Under the pieces are notes generated by a model, which worked only from the letters and a program-made list of their open reading frames with translations, was not told the origin of the DNA and searched no databases. The position numbers were made by a program, and so were the translations under genes. A DNA stretch of 64,000 bases from contig NZ_JAHKPY010000012.1 in the NCBI RefSeq assembly GCF_018860745.1, forward strand, positions 1 to 64,000. Reading direction: 5' to 3'. This document shows, piece by piece, positions 18,788 through 28,091 of this stretch; position 1 is the first letter of the stretch, and each line of letters starts with the position of its first letter. Source of the DNA: Zobellia uliginosa (GTDB lineage: Bacteria > Bacteroidota > Bacteroidia > Flavobacteriales > Flavobacteriaceae).

Positions 18788-20452
18788 CTAATAAGCATCA
18801 TCGTGCACGTTCGCCACTGCTCTACCGGACGGATCGTTCATGTTTTTGAATGCTTCATCCCATTCCAAGGCTATTTGCGTGCTACACGCTACAGAAGCTT
18901 CTTGTGGTACACATAACGCCGCTGCATCTGAAGGAAAATGAGATTCAAATATGGAACGATAGTAAAATTCTTCTTTGGATGTTGGTGTTTGTAATGGGAA
19001 CCTAAACTTGGCATTTGCCAGTTGTTCATCAGACACCTCTGTATTTACAACTTCTTTTAATGTATCGATCCAGCTATATCCTACACCATCAGAAAACTGT
19101 TCTTTCTGTCTCCATGCCACACTTTCCGGCAACATATCTTCAAAAGCTTTACGAACCACCCATTTCTCCATGCGCTCCCCATTGATCATTTTATCCTGTG
19201 GGTTGATACGCATAGCTACATCCATAAATTCTTTATCCAAGAACGGTACACGACCTTCAATTCCCCATGATGCCAATGATTTGTTTGCACGTAAGCAATC
19301 GTACATGTGTAGTTTACTTAATTTACGTACCGTCTCTTCATGAAATTCTTGAGCATTCGGTGCTTTGTGAAAGTAAAGGTAGCCGCCAAAAAGCTCATCC
19401 GCTCCTTCTCCTGAAAGGACCATTTTTATACCCATAGATTTGATTACCCGCGCCATAAGATACATAGGAGTAGAAGCTCTAATGGTAGTTATATCATAGG
19501 TCTCCAAGTTATAAACCACATCTTTAATAGCATCTAGACCTTCTTGTATTGTAAATTTAATTTCATGGTGAACCGTACCGATATGGTCAGCTACTTTCTG
19601 AGCGGCAGCTAAATCCGGAGAACCTTCAAGACCCACTGAGAAAGAGTGCAACTGAGGCCACCAAGCATCTGTAGTATCCCCGGACTCTACACGTTTTTGA
19701 GCATATTTCTTTGCTATCGCGGATGTAACGGAAGAATCAAGACCACCTGAAAGTAGAACACCATAAGGTACATCTGACATTAATTGACGGTGTACGGCAG
19801 CTTCTAAAGCTTCCTTGATTTCTTGAATGCTCGTTTCGTTTTCCTTAACGGCATCATACTCCATCCAATCCCTAGTATACCATTTTTTGAATTCACCATC
19901 TTCACTGCTCAAATAATGTCCCGGAGGAAAAAGTTGGATTTTAGAACATGTTCCTTCTAAGGCCTTCAATTCTGAAGCCACATAAAAAGTACCGTTTTGG
20001 TCCCATCCAATATAAAGTGGAATTATACCCATATGGTCACGTGCCACAAAATAAGAGTCGTTTTCCGTATCATAAATAGCGAAGCCGAAAATACCGTTCA
20101 TCTCATCTAAGAAATCGGCACCTTTTTCTTGATAAAGGGCTAAAATCACCTCGCAATCAGATTCGGTTTGGAAATTATACTTCCCATTAAATTGCTTACG
20201 CAATTCTCTATGATTATAGATTTCGCCATTTGCGGCCAAAACCAATTTTTTATCTTCACTATATAACGGCTGTGTACCGGAAGCTGGATCAACAATAGCC
20301 AAACGCTCATGCGCTAAAATGGCTTTTTCATCAGCATAAATACCACTCCAATCCGGACCACGGTGACGTATTTTCTTAGACATCTCCAATAACTGGGGTC
20401 TTAAAACATCTGAACTTTCTTTTAAATCAAATGCACATACAATTCCACACAT
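18788..20452 (-). CDS. asnB: Asparagine synthase B (glutamine-hydrolysing)
   Basis: A 554-residue cytoplasmic enzyme making asparagine from aspartate, glutamine and ATP. The N-terminal glutaminase domain has the nucleophile Cys2 (MCGIVCAFD), KIRHRGPDWSGIY, HERLAIVDP and the NGEIYNH loop; the C-terminal synthetase has the PP-loop LSGGLDSSVTSAIAKK and the downstream LSGEGADELFGGY. Length and order equal E. coli AsnB (554 residues). The start is fixed because Cys must follow Met1. It stands alone with its own terminator. Confidence 0.96.
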   Translation of the reverse strand: MCGIVCAFDLKESSDVLRPQLLEMSKKIRHRGPDWSGIYADEKAILAHERLAIVDPASGTQPLYSEDKKLVLAANGEIYNHRELRKQFNGKYNFQTESDCEVILALYQEKGADFLDEMNGIFGFAIYDTENDSYFVARDHMGIIPLYIGWDQNGTFYVASELKALEGTCSKIQLFPPGHYLSSEDGEFKKWYTRDWMEYDAVKENETSIQEIKEALEAAVHRQLMSDVPYGVLLSGGLDSSVTSAIAKKYAQKRVESGDTTDAWWPQLHSFSVGLEGSPDLAAAQKVADHIGTVHHEIKFTIQEGLDAIKDVVYNLETYDITTIRASTPMYLMARVIKSMGIKMVLSGEGADELFGGYLYFHKAPNAQEFHEETVRKLSKLHMYDCLRANKSLASWGIEGRVPFLDKEFMDVAMRINPQDKMINGERMEKWVVRKAFEDMLPESVAWRQKEQFSDGVGYSWIDTLKEVVNTEVSDEQLANAKFRFPLQTPTSKEEFYYRSIFESHFPSDAAALCVPQEASVACSTQIALEWDEAFKNMNDPSGRAVANVHDDAY

Positions 20453-20691
20453 AACTCTTTGTTTATTTCTAATTTGAAATCAAAAATGCAACTAAACTTT
20501 CAATTACAAAACATAAATATACATAATGATTATATATTGAAACATAAAAACAAAATATAACATCAATGCATCACTTTTTATATTTTTTTGCATTAAAAAT
20601 CAAACGTTCTGTAAGTAGCGTAAAAATTAACGACTTTTTAATAGAATTAAAATTCAATACTAACTAGTTTTAGCGCAAAACAAACACAATT

Positions 20692-21240
20692 ATGAAAAAA
20701 GTACTTATTATTGCTTTGATGGCATTTGCCATGACCTTCTCAACCGATGCATTAGCTCAAAAATTTAGCGGATTGGATAAAAGCCCTATGGATATGGCCG
20801 CTTACCCAACCGATTACAAAGTATCTGCCAAAACCGCACGTGTTATCTACAGTCGCCCACAATTAAAAGGACGTTCGCTTTCTGAACTTGCTCCTGCTGG
20901 AAAAGTATGGCGTACCGGTGCCAATGAGGCTGCAGAAGTTACTTTCTATTCGGATGTTAATTTTGGCGGAAAAGAGATTAAAGCGGGAACCTATTCTATA
21001 TTTACTATTCCTGGACAAGGAGAATGGACCGTTGTTCTTAACAACAACCTTAACCAATGGGGCGCCTACTCTTACGATGAAGGTGCAGATGTTGCTCGTG
21101 TAAGCGTACCGAGTGCAGAAGATTCCAACTCTTTAGAAGAGTTTTCTATTGCCTTTAAAGAAGCTGGAGATAGTTTTGAAATGGTAATGGGATGGGACAA
21201 AACAAGAATTTCAGTTCCTATTACAGCTTCTAAAATGTAA
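20692..21240 (+). CDS. DUF2911 exported protein
   Basis: A 182-residue protein with a signal peptide (cleavage after DALAQ). The mature part fits DUF2911, common in Bacteroidota: TARVIYSRPQLKGRSL, GKVWRTGANEAAEVTFYSDV, KAGTYSIFTIPGQGEWTVVLN, then a C-terminal EEFSIAFKEAGDSFEMVMGW. The fold is probably an all-beta periplasmic domain; no activity is established. The gene is monocistronic, followed by a strong terminator. Confidence 0.88.
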   Translation: MKKVLIIALMAFAMTFSTDALAQKFSGLDKSPMDMAAYPTDYKVSAKTARVIYSRPQLKGRSLSELAPAGKVWRTGANEAAEVTFYSDVNFGGKEIKAGTYSIFTIPGQGEWTVVLNNNLNQWGAYSYDEGADVARVSVPSAEDSNSLEEFSIAFKEAGDSFEMVMGWDKTRISVPITASKM

Positions 21241-21261
21241 AATTTCCTGAAACCTATAATT

Positions 21262-21294
21262 AAAAAAACCGAAGCTTTTAGCTTCGGTTTTTTT
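21262..21294. terminator. bidirectional terminator
   Basis: Stem AAAAAAACCGAAGC / GCTTCGGTTTTTTT (14 pairs, 5-base loop) between the converging DUF2911 and amidohydrolase genes. Confidence 0.92.
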
Positions 21295-21314
21295 ATGTGC
21301 TATCCTTTGACAAA

Positions 21315-22931
21315 TTATCTTGTTTTTCCGTTTACAAAGGTTTGTTCTGCCATAATTCCAGGAATCTCGGCAACGGGAACCGTCATCATATCTTTATCGT
21401 ATATTACAAAATCCGCAAACTTTCCAGATTCTATACTTCCTTTTTCCTCTTCCTCAAAATTAGAATAGGCCGCCCAAATGGTCATCCCACGCAATGCTTC
21501 TTCTCGCGTTAGCACATCTTGCATTTGGAATCCTCCTTCTGGATAACCCTCTACATCTTTTCTAGTCACTGCAGCATAAAAAGTTAGAAACGGACTCACC
21601 TGCTCTACCGGGAAATCTGTACCTAAAGCTAGAATTCCTGCTTTATCTAAAAGTTTCTTGTAAGCATAAGCTCCTTTCATACGCTCTTCGCCCAAACGGT
21701 CTTCTGCCCAATACATATCACTTGTAGCATGTGTAGGCTGTACGGAAGGTATCACTCCATTTCCAAAATAATCAAAATCCAATGAGTCAATAATCTGTGC
21801 GTGCTCTACTCTCCAACGGCGATTTGGTTTGTCTTTCAAAACTTCTTGATATGTTCTAAGCACCACTGCATTTGCAGAATCGCCAATGGCATGTGTATTC
21901 ATTTGATATTCCGAAATTGCCAAACGCCGCGCCAAATCCTCTATTTCATCTACGGGTGTAACCATGGCACCATAATGACCCCACTTATCCGAATATGGTT
22001 TTTTCAATACTGCACCGCGGGAACCGAGAGCCCCATCTCCATATACTTTTATGGAACGCACATTTAGCCTATCTGTTTTTACGGGTCCTTTATAAATAAA
22101 ATAATCTACGTCTTCAGGAATATTACTAACCATAGCATACACCCTAATTGAAAGCTCGCCTGTTTGCTGTAAACTATCTATAAGCTCTATAGTTGAGCGG
22201 TCTAGACCTGCGTCATCAACCGTAGTTAGACCATTATTCAAACAAATACTTTCCGCATCTTTCAATGCTTTTACTCTAGCATCCAAGTCTGGCATCGGGA
22301 TTTTAGAATATACCAAATCCATTGGGTTGTCTACCAGTACTCCGGTAATACCCATTGCACCTTTTACGATTTCTCCTCCCTCTACTTTTGTTCGCCAATC
22401 AATACCTGCTAAATCCAATGCAGCCTTATTGACCAACAAAGCATGACCGTCTATACGACTTAAAGCCACAGGGGTATCAGGAAAAATTTTATCCAATTCT
22501 TTCCGGGTTGGATATTCTTTAACTTCCCAATCATTTTGATCCCAACCTTCCCCGAGCACAAAATCTTTGGGATTTTCATTTTGAAAAGCCTGAACACGTT
22601 CCAGAACCTCTTCAAAACTTTTGGTTCCGACAAGATCAACCACTTGCTGTTTTAGACCTAAACCAAAAAAATGGCAATGGGCATCTATAAGACCTGGCGT
22701 AATGGTACGGCCATCTGCGTCCACTAATTGGTCTGAAGTATATTTGTCTCTGATTTCCTCGGTAGTGCCTACCGCTATAAATTTCCCATCTTGAACAGCA
22801 AAGGCTTCTGCTTTGGAAAACTCATCATCAACGGTATACACATTGGCGTTTACAATTACCAAGTCTACTTTCTCTTTCAGGTATTCACAACCCGTAAGAA
22901 TCAACAATAATAAGGGAAGTATTTTTTTCAT
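21315..22931 (-). CDS. YtcJ-type metal-dependent amidohydrolase, lipoprotein
   Basis: About 538 residues, starting at the ATG at 22931: this gives MKKILPLLLLILTGCEY, a clean lipoprotein signal with lipobox LTGC. The longer in-frame start at 22964 would add eleven residues before the signal. The mature protein is an amidohydrolase of the YtcJ/LAF3 group (DUF amidohydro_3): VNANVYTVDDEF, GRTITPGLIDAHCHFFGLG with the HxH metal ligands, SRIDGHALLVNKAALD, IKVYGDGALGSRGA, MNTHAIGDSANAVVL, RRWRVEHAQI, and ALGTDFPVEQVSPFLTF with the terminal aspartate. The substrate is unknown; members hydrolyse C-N bonds. Probably attached to a membrane facing the periplasm. Confidence 0.9.
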   Translation of the reverse strand: MKKILPLLLLILTGCEYLKEKVDLVIVNANVYTVDDEFSKAEAFAVQDGKFIAVGTTEEIRDKYTSDQLVDADGRTITPGLIDAHCHFFGLGLKQQVVDLVGTKSFEEVLERVQAFQNENPKDFVLGEGWDQNDWEVKEYPTRKELDKIFPDTPVALSRIDGHALLVNKAALDLAGIDWRTKVEGGEIVKGAMGITGVLVDNPMDLVYSKIPMPDLDARVKALKDAESICLNNGLTTVDDAGLDRSTIELIDSLQQTGELSIRVYAMVSNIPEDVDYFIYKGPVKTDRLNVRSIKVYGDGALGSRGAVLKKPYSDKWGHYGAMVTPVDEIEDLARRLAISEYQMNTHAIGDSANAVVLRTYQEVLKDKPNRRWRVEHAQIIDSLDFDYFGNGVIPSVQPTHATSDMYWAEDRLGEERMKGAYAYKKLLDKAGILALGTDFPVEQVSPFLTFYAAVTRKDVEGYPEGGFQMQDVLTREEALRGMTIWAAYSNFEEEEKGSIESGKFADFVIYDKDMMTVPVAEIPGIMAEQTFVNGKTR

Positions 22932-23029
22932 AGTAAGAAATTTTGGAGGTTTCCAAAAGTACATAAATAATGTACTATTTTCTTACTACTTAGTACTGTA
23001 GAAATAAAGTCTTTTCCACATTCTTATAA

Positions 23030-23458
23030 CTACATGATTTTTACTCTTGCGCCTTTTATTTTAAAAGTACCGTTCACAGAAGTATAAGTGCCCGATAAAA
23101 CTTCTCCTTTTGCGGTTAATTTTACTTGGAACAGTGTGCCTTCCAACTTTACTTCAAAACTAATTGTATTACCAACCAGACTAACTTTTTTACCAAATAT
23201 TTCTTTTTCATCCAGTTGAACGAATACGTTGTTTTCTCCGTTCTCATAAAAAATGGAAATCGCTCCTAACTTGTATTGTTCGGGTGCATTATCTGCTGAG
23301 TACTCCCAACTTCCAAATAGTTCGCTTTCCCAAGGCTCTGCTTCTTTGCAATCTTTAAAATCAACGTTACAAACGTTTGCACTTACAGCACTACCGAACG
23401 TTAAACAAATCATTAAAGCAGACCATACAGCGATTGTATTCTTCTTGAAAGTTTTCAT
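23030..23458 (-). CDS. Small exported protein of unknown function
   Basis: A 142-residue protein with a signal peptide ending around SAVSA. The mature part has a pair of cysteines (VCNVDFKDCKE), then a beta pattern with LFGSWEYSADNAPEQYKLG and a C-terminal KGEVLSGTYTSVNGTFKIKG. This looks like a small lipocalin-like beta-barrel, but I do not recognise the family. It is transcribed alone, between the amidohydrolase and NYN genes on the same strand. Confidence 0.7.
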   Translation of the reverse strand: MKTFKKNTIAVWSALMICLTFGSAVSANVCNVDFKDCKEAEPWESELFGSWEYSADNAPEQYKLGAISIFYENGENNVFVQLDEKEIFGKKVSLVGNTISFEVKLEGTLFQVKLTAKGEVLSGTYTSVNGTFKIKGARVKIM

Positions 23459-23544
23459 TTCTTAAACTTATTAATTCGTACTATTTTCAGGCACATTCTC
23501 AATTAAAATGTAACCGTTTATATAAAACGATCATAAGCCACTAA

Positions 23545-24309
23545 TTATTTTGTTGAACGGGATTTAGGTTTGTCGGCCATTTTAACGTAAATAAGTTTTT
23601 TACGTCCTTTTGAATCTTCACGACGGTCTACTTCTATTGACTTTATGGAACTTATAAGCGGAGTCAATTTTTGAAAGCCATAGTTTCTAGAGTCAAAATT
23701 AGGTTGTTTTTTTTGTAAAAGACTTCCTACATCCCCCAAAAATGCCCAGCCATCATCATCTGCCACATCATCTATAGTAGAAGCAATCAATCGGATTACC
23801 TTTGATGTTATCCTATCTACACTATTTTTGGTTTTTTTGGTGGTTTTTGGACTTACCGAATTATCTTCCTCCTCATCTTCCTTTTTCAGAATTTCTATGT
23901 ATATGAACTTATCACATGCCACTATGAAAGGATTAGGGGTCTTTTTTTCACCAATCCCAAATACCTGCATACCTGCTTCACGCAAACGTGTGGCCAAACG
24001 GGTAAAATCACTATCGCTACTTACCAAACAGAAACCATTTACCTTACCGGAATACAGAATATCCATGGCATCTATAATCATAGCCGAATCCGTTGCGTTC
24101 TTCCCTTGGGTATACCCGTATTGTTGTATTGGGGTAATGGCATTTTCCAAAAGAACATTTTTCCACTTACCAAGACGTGGGTTGGTCCAATCTCCATAAA
24201 TTCGTTTAATGGTAGGATTACCATATTTGGCAATTTCTTCCATCATTTCCTTTACGTAAGCCGAAGGAATGTTATCACCATCTATAAGCACCGCTAGATT
24301 TAAGTCCAT
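23545..24309 (-). CDS. NYN-domain protein with C-terminal OST-HTH/LOTUS-like domain
   Basis: A 254-residue cytoplasmic protein. The N-terminal ~150 residues are a NYN (LabA/PIN-like) nuclease domain: LAVLIDGDNIPSAYVKEM, GKNATDSAMIIDAMDIL and LVSSDSDFTRLATRLREAG, which together supply the acidic metal-binding residues. After a charged lysine/serine linker, residues ~175-245 (IRLIASTIDDVADDDGWAFL ... QKKQPNFDSRNYGFQKLTPL) match an OST-HTH (LOTUS) RNA-binding domain. Likely an RNA-binding ribonuclease; target unknown. A TATTTTTG box lies about 42 bases upstream. Confidence 0.88.
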   Translation of the reverse strand: MDLNLAVLIDGDNIPSAYVKEMMEEIAKYGNPTIKRIYGDWTNPRLGKWKNVLLENAITPIQQYGYTQGKNATDSAMIIDAMDILYSGKVNGFCLVSSDSDFTRLATRLREAGMQVFGIGEKKTPNPFIVACDKFIYIEILKKEDEEEDNSVSPKTTKKTKNSVDRITSKVIRLIASTIDDVADDDGWAFLGDVGSLLQKKQPNFDSRNYGFQKLTPLISSIKSIEVDRREDSKGRKKLIYVKMADKPKSRSTK

Positions 24310-24350
24310 CTGTAAAATATTTTCTTTCTTGCAAGTTACGTTGATTCTTC

Positions 24351-24358
24351 CAAAAATA
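24351..24358 (-). promoter_or_regulatory. -7-like box TATTTTTG upstream of the NYN gene
   Basis: The minus strand reads TATTTTTG, which fits TAnnTTTG, about 42 bases upstream of the start codon. No clear -33 element was found. Confidence 0.35.
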
Positions 24359-24472
24359 AGATGTGATTTTAATACAAATAATTACCAAAACGTTCATTCT
24401 TTACCTAACCGTATTTTATTAGGTTTGTAGAGGGTTCTTTGTTAAGTTTGGTTTTACAAACTATATACTTCT

Positions 24473-25261
24473 ATGAAAACTCCTGTCCGTAACTACCTAA
24501 CAACAATCATTTTATTTTTTGCACTTATTTTCTCTGCGAACGCTCAAAACCAAGACTTGGAGTTCTACCAACTAAAGACCTACTTTCTTAAAAACGATAA
24601 TCAAGAAAAAACGGTAGATAGTTATTTAAAGGATGCATATTTACCTGCCTTAAAGCGAGCTGGAATAGAAAATGTGGGTGTATTTAAAACGATATCAAAC
24701 GATAATAGTGACAGTCTTAAAATTTATATATTGATTCCGTTTAAATCACTTGAGCAATTTTTGACCTTAGATAGTATGATTGCTCAAGATAAAAGTTATG
24801 TCTCCGCTGGTGCCAATTACATTAATGCCAAGCATGACAAAGCGCCCTATGAGCGCATTAGTTCTACATTAATGAAGGCCTTTACCGAAATGCCGGTAAT
24901 GCAAACATCAAAAGTAAAAGGCCCAAGGAAGAATAGGGTTTACGAACTTAGAAGTTATGAGTCTGCTACCGAAGCTATTTACCAAAATAAGGTAGACATG
25001 TTCAATGCAGGAGGTGAAGTTGAACTTTTTGAATCTTTAGGGTTTAATGCTGTTTTTTATGCCGAAGTAATATCTGGTGACCGTATGCCCAACCTTATGT
25101 ACATGACCACTTTTGAGAATATGGAGTCAAGAGATACACATTGGGATGCTTTTAGAACCGCCCCAAAATGGCTGAAATTAAAAGTGGAACCCAAATACCA
25201 AAACAATGTAAGTAAAGCAGATATTATATTACTATACCCAACTGAATATTCTGATTATTGA
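24473..25261 (+). CDS. NIPSNAP family protein, exported
   Basis: A 262-residue protein with a signal peptide (cleaved after FSANAQ). Two ferredoxin-like NIPSNAP halves follow: the first from LEFYQLKTYFL to YVSAGANYINAKHDKAPYER, the second from RVYELRSYESATEAIYQNKV to TTFENMESRDTHWDAFR with the closing APKWLKLKVEPKYQNNV. The family has no firmly known reaction in bacteria. TAGGTTTG and TAAGTTTG words at 24420-24450 lie upstream and one may be the -7 box. Confidence 0.88.
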   Translation: MKTPVRNYLTTIILFFALIFSANAQNQDLEFYQLKTYFLKNDNQEKTVDSYLKDAYLPALKRAGIENVGVFKTISNDNSDSLKIYILIPFKSLEQFLTLDSMIAQDKSYVSAGANYINAKHDKAPYERISSTLMKAFTEMPVMQTSKVKGPRKNRVYELRSYESATEAIYQNKVDMFNAGGEVELFESLGFNAVFYAEVISGDRMPNLMYMTTFENMESRDTHWDAFRTAPKWLKLKVEPKYQNNVSKADIILLYPTEYSDY

Positions 25262-25271
25262 AAAGTAAGTA

Positions 25272-26393
25272 TTATGGGGTTGGTTTACTTATTACAAATT
25301 CAACCCTTCTATTTTGTTTTCTACCCTCTGATGTAGCATTGTCCGCTATGGGATTGTGACCTCCATGACCTTGCCAAGTGACCCGATTTTTATCTAAACC
25401 CAATTCAATAAGGTATTCGGCAACGGCTTTTGCTCGTTTCTTGGACAATGAACTATTATATTTTTCACCGCCAATAGCATCCGTATACCCGTTTATTGAA
25501 ATTTGTAGCGTTTTATTTTTTAATAGATAAGTGTAGATTTCTACAATTTCTTTCTTAGCCGTTTTTAGTAACAAAGATTTATCAAAAGCAAAATGAACAT
25601 CTTCAAATACATTGTTTTTATCTAGTTCAAAAGTGCGCTGCTTTTCTCCGGCAGCATACTTCTCTGGTTTGGAGCTATTTTCTCCTGCCTTGGAAACCTC
25701 AACCATATCCACATAGTAATAAGCTCCTTGTTTTGCATTGCGCTTGGTCTTAAAAAGACGGGTCCTGGCGTTACTTTTAAAATTACCTAACATTAAATAA
25801 CGCTCTGAGCCTTTGGCTACAAATTCAGTATGCACCAATATCCAATCCTGTGTATCCGAATAGAAGTTAGAATACCCGATTTCCATATAATTATAAACGT
25901 TACTTTTCTGCTGATAAAGGTGTTTTCTAGACAACTCCTTTTTTATTGGAATGTGCAACTTATCCTTAGAAAACAGGACTCCAAATTCCTTAATGGCAAA
26001 GTCCGAACGTTCTGCTAGACTTACATAAAAAGAAACTTTATATTTAACTCCCTCCTTTAAAGGGCGAAGTAATTTGGTTTGAAAATACTCTCTATAATCA
26101 TCGGGAGCGAACAAATACAGACCTGCATAGCCTTTACCAAAATCTGCTGGTTGAGAACCATTAAAATTTTTAGGTGTACCCATTTCGGTACTACATCCAT
26201 TAAAATAATCTGTAGACCCTTCAGTTGGTGTTGTCCAACCTTTAACATCCGTACTAAAATTACCCAAATGTTCAGGGCAATTCAAATACGCTTCAAAACT
26301 GGGGTTATTGACCAAGTTTTGCGATTGAACAGGATATAAAAAGCACATTCCTATGAATAGAAATGTAATCTTCCCCGTAGAAAATTTAGTCAT
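25272..26393 (-). CDS. OmpA-family outer-membrane protein
   Basis: A 373-residue exported protein (signal peptide ending FLYPVQSQ). The N-terminal ~220 residues form a carbohydrate-binding-like beta-sandwich beginning NLVNNPSFEAYLNCPEHLG, common in Bacteroidota envelope proteins. The C-terminal ~110 residues are an OmpA peptidoglycan-binding domain: VHFAFDKSLLLKTAKKEI, ISINGYTDAIGGEKYNSSLS, RAKAVAEYLIELG and GRKQNRRVEFVISK. Probably anchors the outer membrane to peptidoglycan. It converges with the NIPSNAP gene with only 10 bases between stops. Confidence 0.9.
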   Translation of the reverse strand: MTKFSTGKITFLFIGMCFLYPVQSQNLVNNPSFEAYLNCPEHLGNFSTDVKGWTTPTEGSTDYFNGCSTEMGTPKNFNGSQPADFGKGYAGLYLFAPDDYREYFQTKLLRPLKEGVKYKVSFYVSLAERSDFAIKEFGVLFSKDKLHIPIKKELSRKHLYQQKSNVYNYMEIGYSNFYSDTQDWILVHTEFVAKGSERYLMLGNFKSNARTRLFKTKRNAKQGAYYYVDMVEVSKAGENSSKPEKYAAGEKQRTFELDKNNVFEDVHFAFDKSLLLKTAKKEIVEIYTYLLKNKTLQISINGYTDAIGGEKYNSSLSKKRAKAVAEYLIELGLDKNRVTWQGHGGHNPIADNATSEGRKQNRRVEFVISKPTP

Positions 26394-26498
26394 TATTGAG
26401 CGTTTTGGTCGGCTCTAAAATAGAAAAATAAAGGGAATGGTAAATTTTAACCCTTGCCAACAGTACATTTTTACTAAGGATTTACAACTTATAATCGA

Positions 26499-27926
26499 TT
26501 AATTTAAAGAATCTATGTAAGCTTGAATCAAGTCTACTCCTTCCGTGTGGAGTTCTGTAATGCCAATAAGCGGCATGGAAGGTCCATAAGCCGGGTCTGT
26601 CTCAACCCTTGCTCTAATATCTGCTTTAAACTCCTCTACATTGCTATTAGCATACAAGGTTTCATATCTAAAATCTGGACGAACACCTTCGTTGGAATTA
26701 TGTAGAGCACCAGGTTGGTGACAATGCGCACAATTCACATCCATATAAGCTTTAGCGCGTTCCGCAAGGGTAAACGAATTATCTAACCAATCTGGAAGCA
26801 CTTCAATTTCAGCAACGGACGGCGCACCTGAAAGCAACCCTAAATCTATAAAATTCTGAAGTTGATTTTTACCGTTATACACAAAGTTTAAGTTTCGTGC
26901 TTTAGGACCAATAGGAATCGTTGTATTGTTCACATTATGACACTGCGTACAATTTACGGTAAATGGGACTTTATAGCCTACAGTATTACTACTGCCTAAG
27001 CTATCTATCCAAGTTACCTGAACCGTTGGTGCGTCATTACTCAAATTAGCTTCGGTTTGGGCTTCGTTCCAAAGGTAATTGCCCATACTCCACGCACCAT
27101 TGGTTTTAATCATCACTCGGGTTTCTATTAATTTTGTGCCAAGGGATGGATTTCTTTCGTCATTATAATAAAAGAACGTTTTTGTGATTACCGTGTTATC
27201 GGGAAACTCAAGAAGACCCTCTCCGTTATAGGTCATCTGTGTACCTTCAGGAAGCGAAATCGTTCTGAATTTCTGAGCATAATCACTATACAAAGGTGTA
27301 GTTAAACTATACTCATAAGAAGTAGTATTGGGAACCAAGTCTCCAGGATTTCCCCTGAATATTTTTAAGTCGGATAATTTTGGCAGAAACTCGGCCACTG
27401 CATAAACTGTATCATCTTTAAACGGATTGCTGCCTGCCGCAACCTCATCGCCATTGCTGACGCCATCTGCATCACAATCGGCATTTTTCCAAACATTGTT
27501 TTCAGCATTATACCCTGTATAATTTTCATCTTGCACAGGATCACACGGATTGTCTATATCGGTTCCATCTGCCTCTTCTTGAAAATCAGGAATACCATCC
27601 CCATCAGAATCTTTAGTTTCGTTTACGTACGGGTCCGTTGCATTGGCAAGTTCTTCTGAATTGGTAACACCATCCGTATCACAATCTGCACCTAGCCAAA
27701 CTGCATTTTCCGCATCGTATCCCGTATAACCCGAATTTGGTTTAGGGTCACAAGGGTTAGTTTTACTTGTACCGTCTAAAACCTCTTTGGAATCAAAAAT
27801 ACCATCACCATCCGTATCTATCTCTACAACCATAGGTGTTTCCGAATCATCCGAACCACATGCAGCAAATAGAACCATTGATGCCAAAAAGAGGGTACCT
27901 ACGATTTTTTTTCCTGAAGAGAGCAT
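26499..27926 (-). CDS. SO2930-type diheme cytochrome-like lipoprotein with calcium-binding repeats
   Basis: About 475 residues. I start at the ATG at 27926 (MLSSGKKIVGTLFLAS, lipobox LFAAC); a longer start at 27971 adds 15 residues before the signal. The N-terminal part has thrombospondin type 3-like Asp-rich repeats (DTDGDGIFDSKEV, DSDGDGIPDFQEEAD) within two ~70-residue units each ending in an N-x-W and DCDxDGV phrase. The C-terminal ~300 residues match the SO2930-type family, with two CxxCH heme motifs, CTQCHN and CAHCHQ. Probably a surface or periplasmic electron carrier; partner unknown. Confidence 0.85.
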   Translation of the reverse strand: MLSSGKKIVGTLFLASMVLFAACGSDDSETPMVVEIDTDGDGIFDSKEVLDGTSKTNPCDPKPNSGYTGYDAENAVWLGADCDTDGVTNSEELANATDPYVNETKDSDGDGIPDFQEEADGTDIDNPCDPVQDENYTGYNAENNVWKNADCDADGVSNGDEVAAGSNPFKDDTVYAVAEFLPKLSDLKIFRGNPGDLVPNTTSYEYSLTTPLYSDYAQKFRTISLPEGTQMTYNGEGLLEFPDNTVITKTFFYYNDERNPSLGTKLIETRVMIKTNGAWSMGNYLWNEAQTEANLSNDAPTVQVTWIDSLGSSNTVGYKVPFTVNCTQCHNVNNTTIPIGPKARNLNFVYNGKNQLQNFIDLGLLSGAPSVAEIEVLPDWLDNSFTLAERAKAYMDVNCAHCHQPGALHNSNEGVRPDFRYETLYANSNVEEFKADIRARVETDPAYGPSMPLIGITELHTEGVDLIQAYIDSLN

Positions 27927-28091
27927 AAAACTTATATGACTTACCCTAGGTTTTTTATTCTTTTGAAGCATGATATATTTTCTTTATAGCAATAGAAACA
28001 AAAATAAGTATTCTACCACAAACCCTACCACTGTATAGACAAGACCATATAAAAATCGGACGAATACACACTACATAAATTCACAAAGAAT

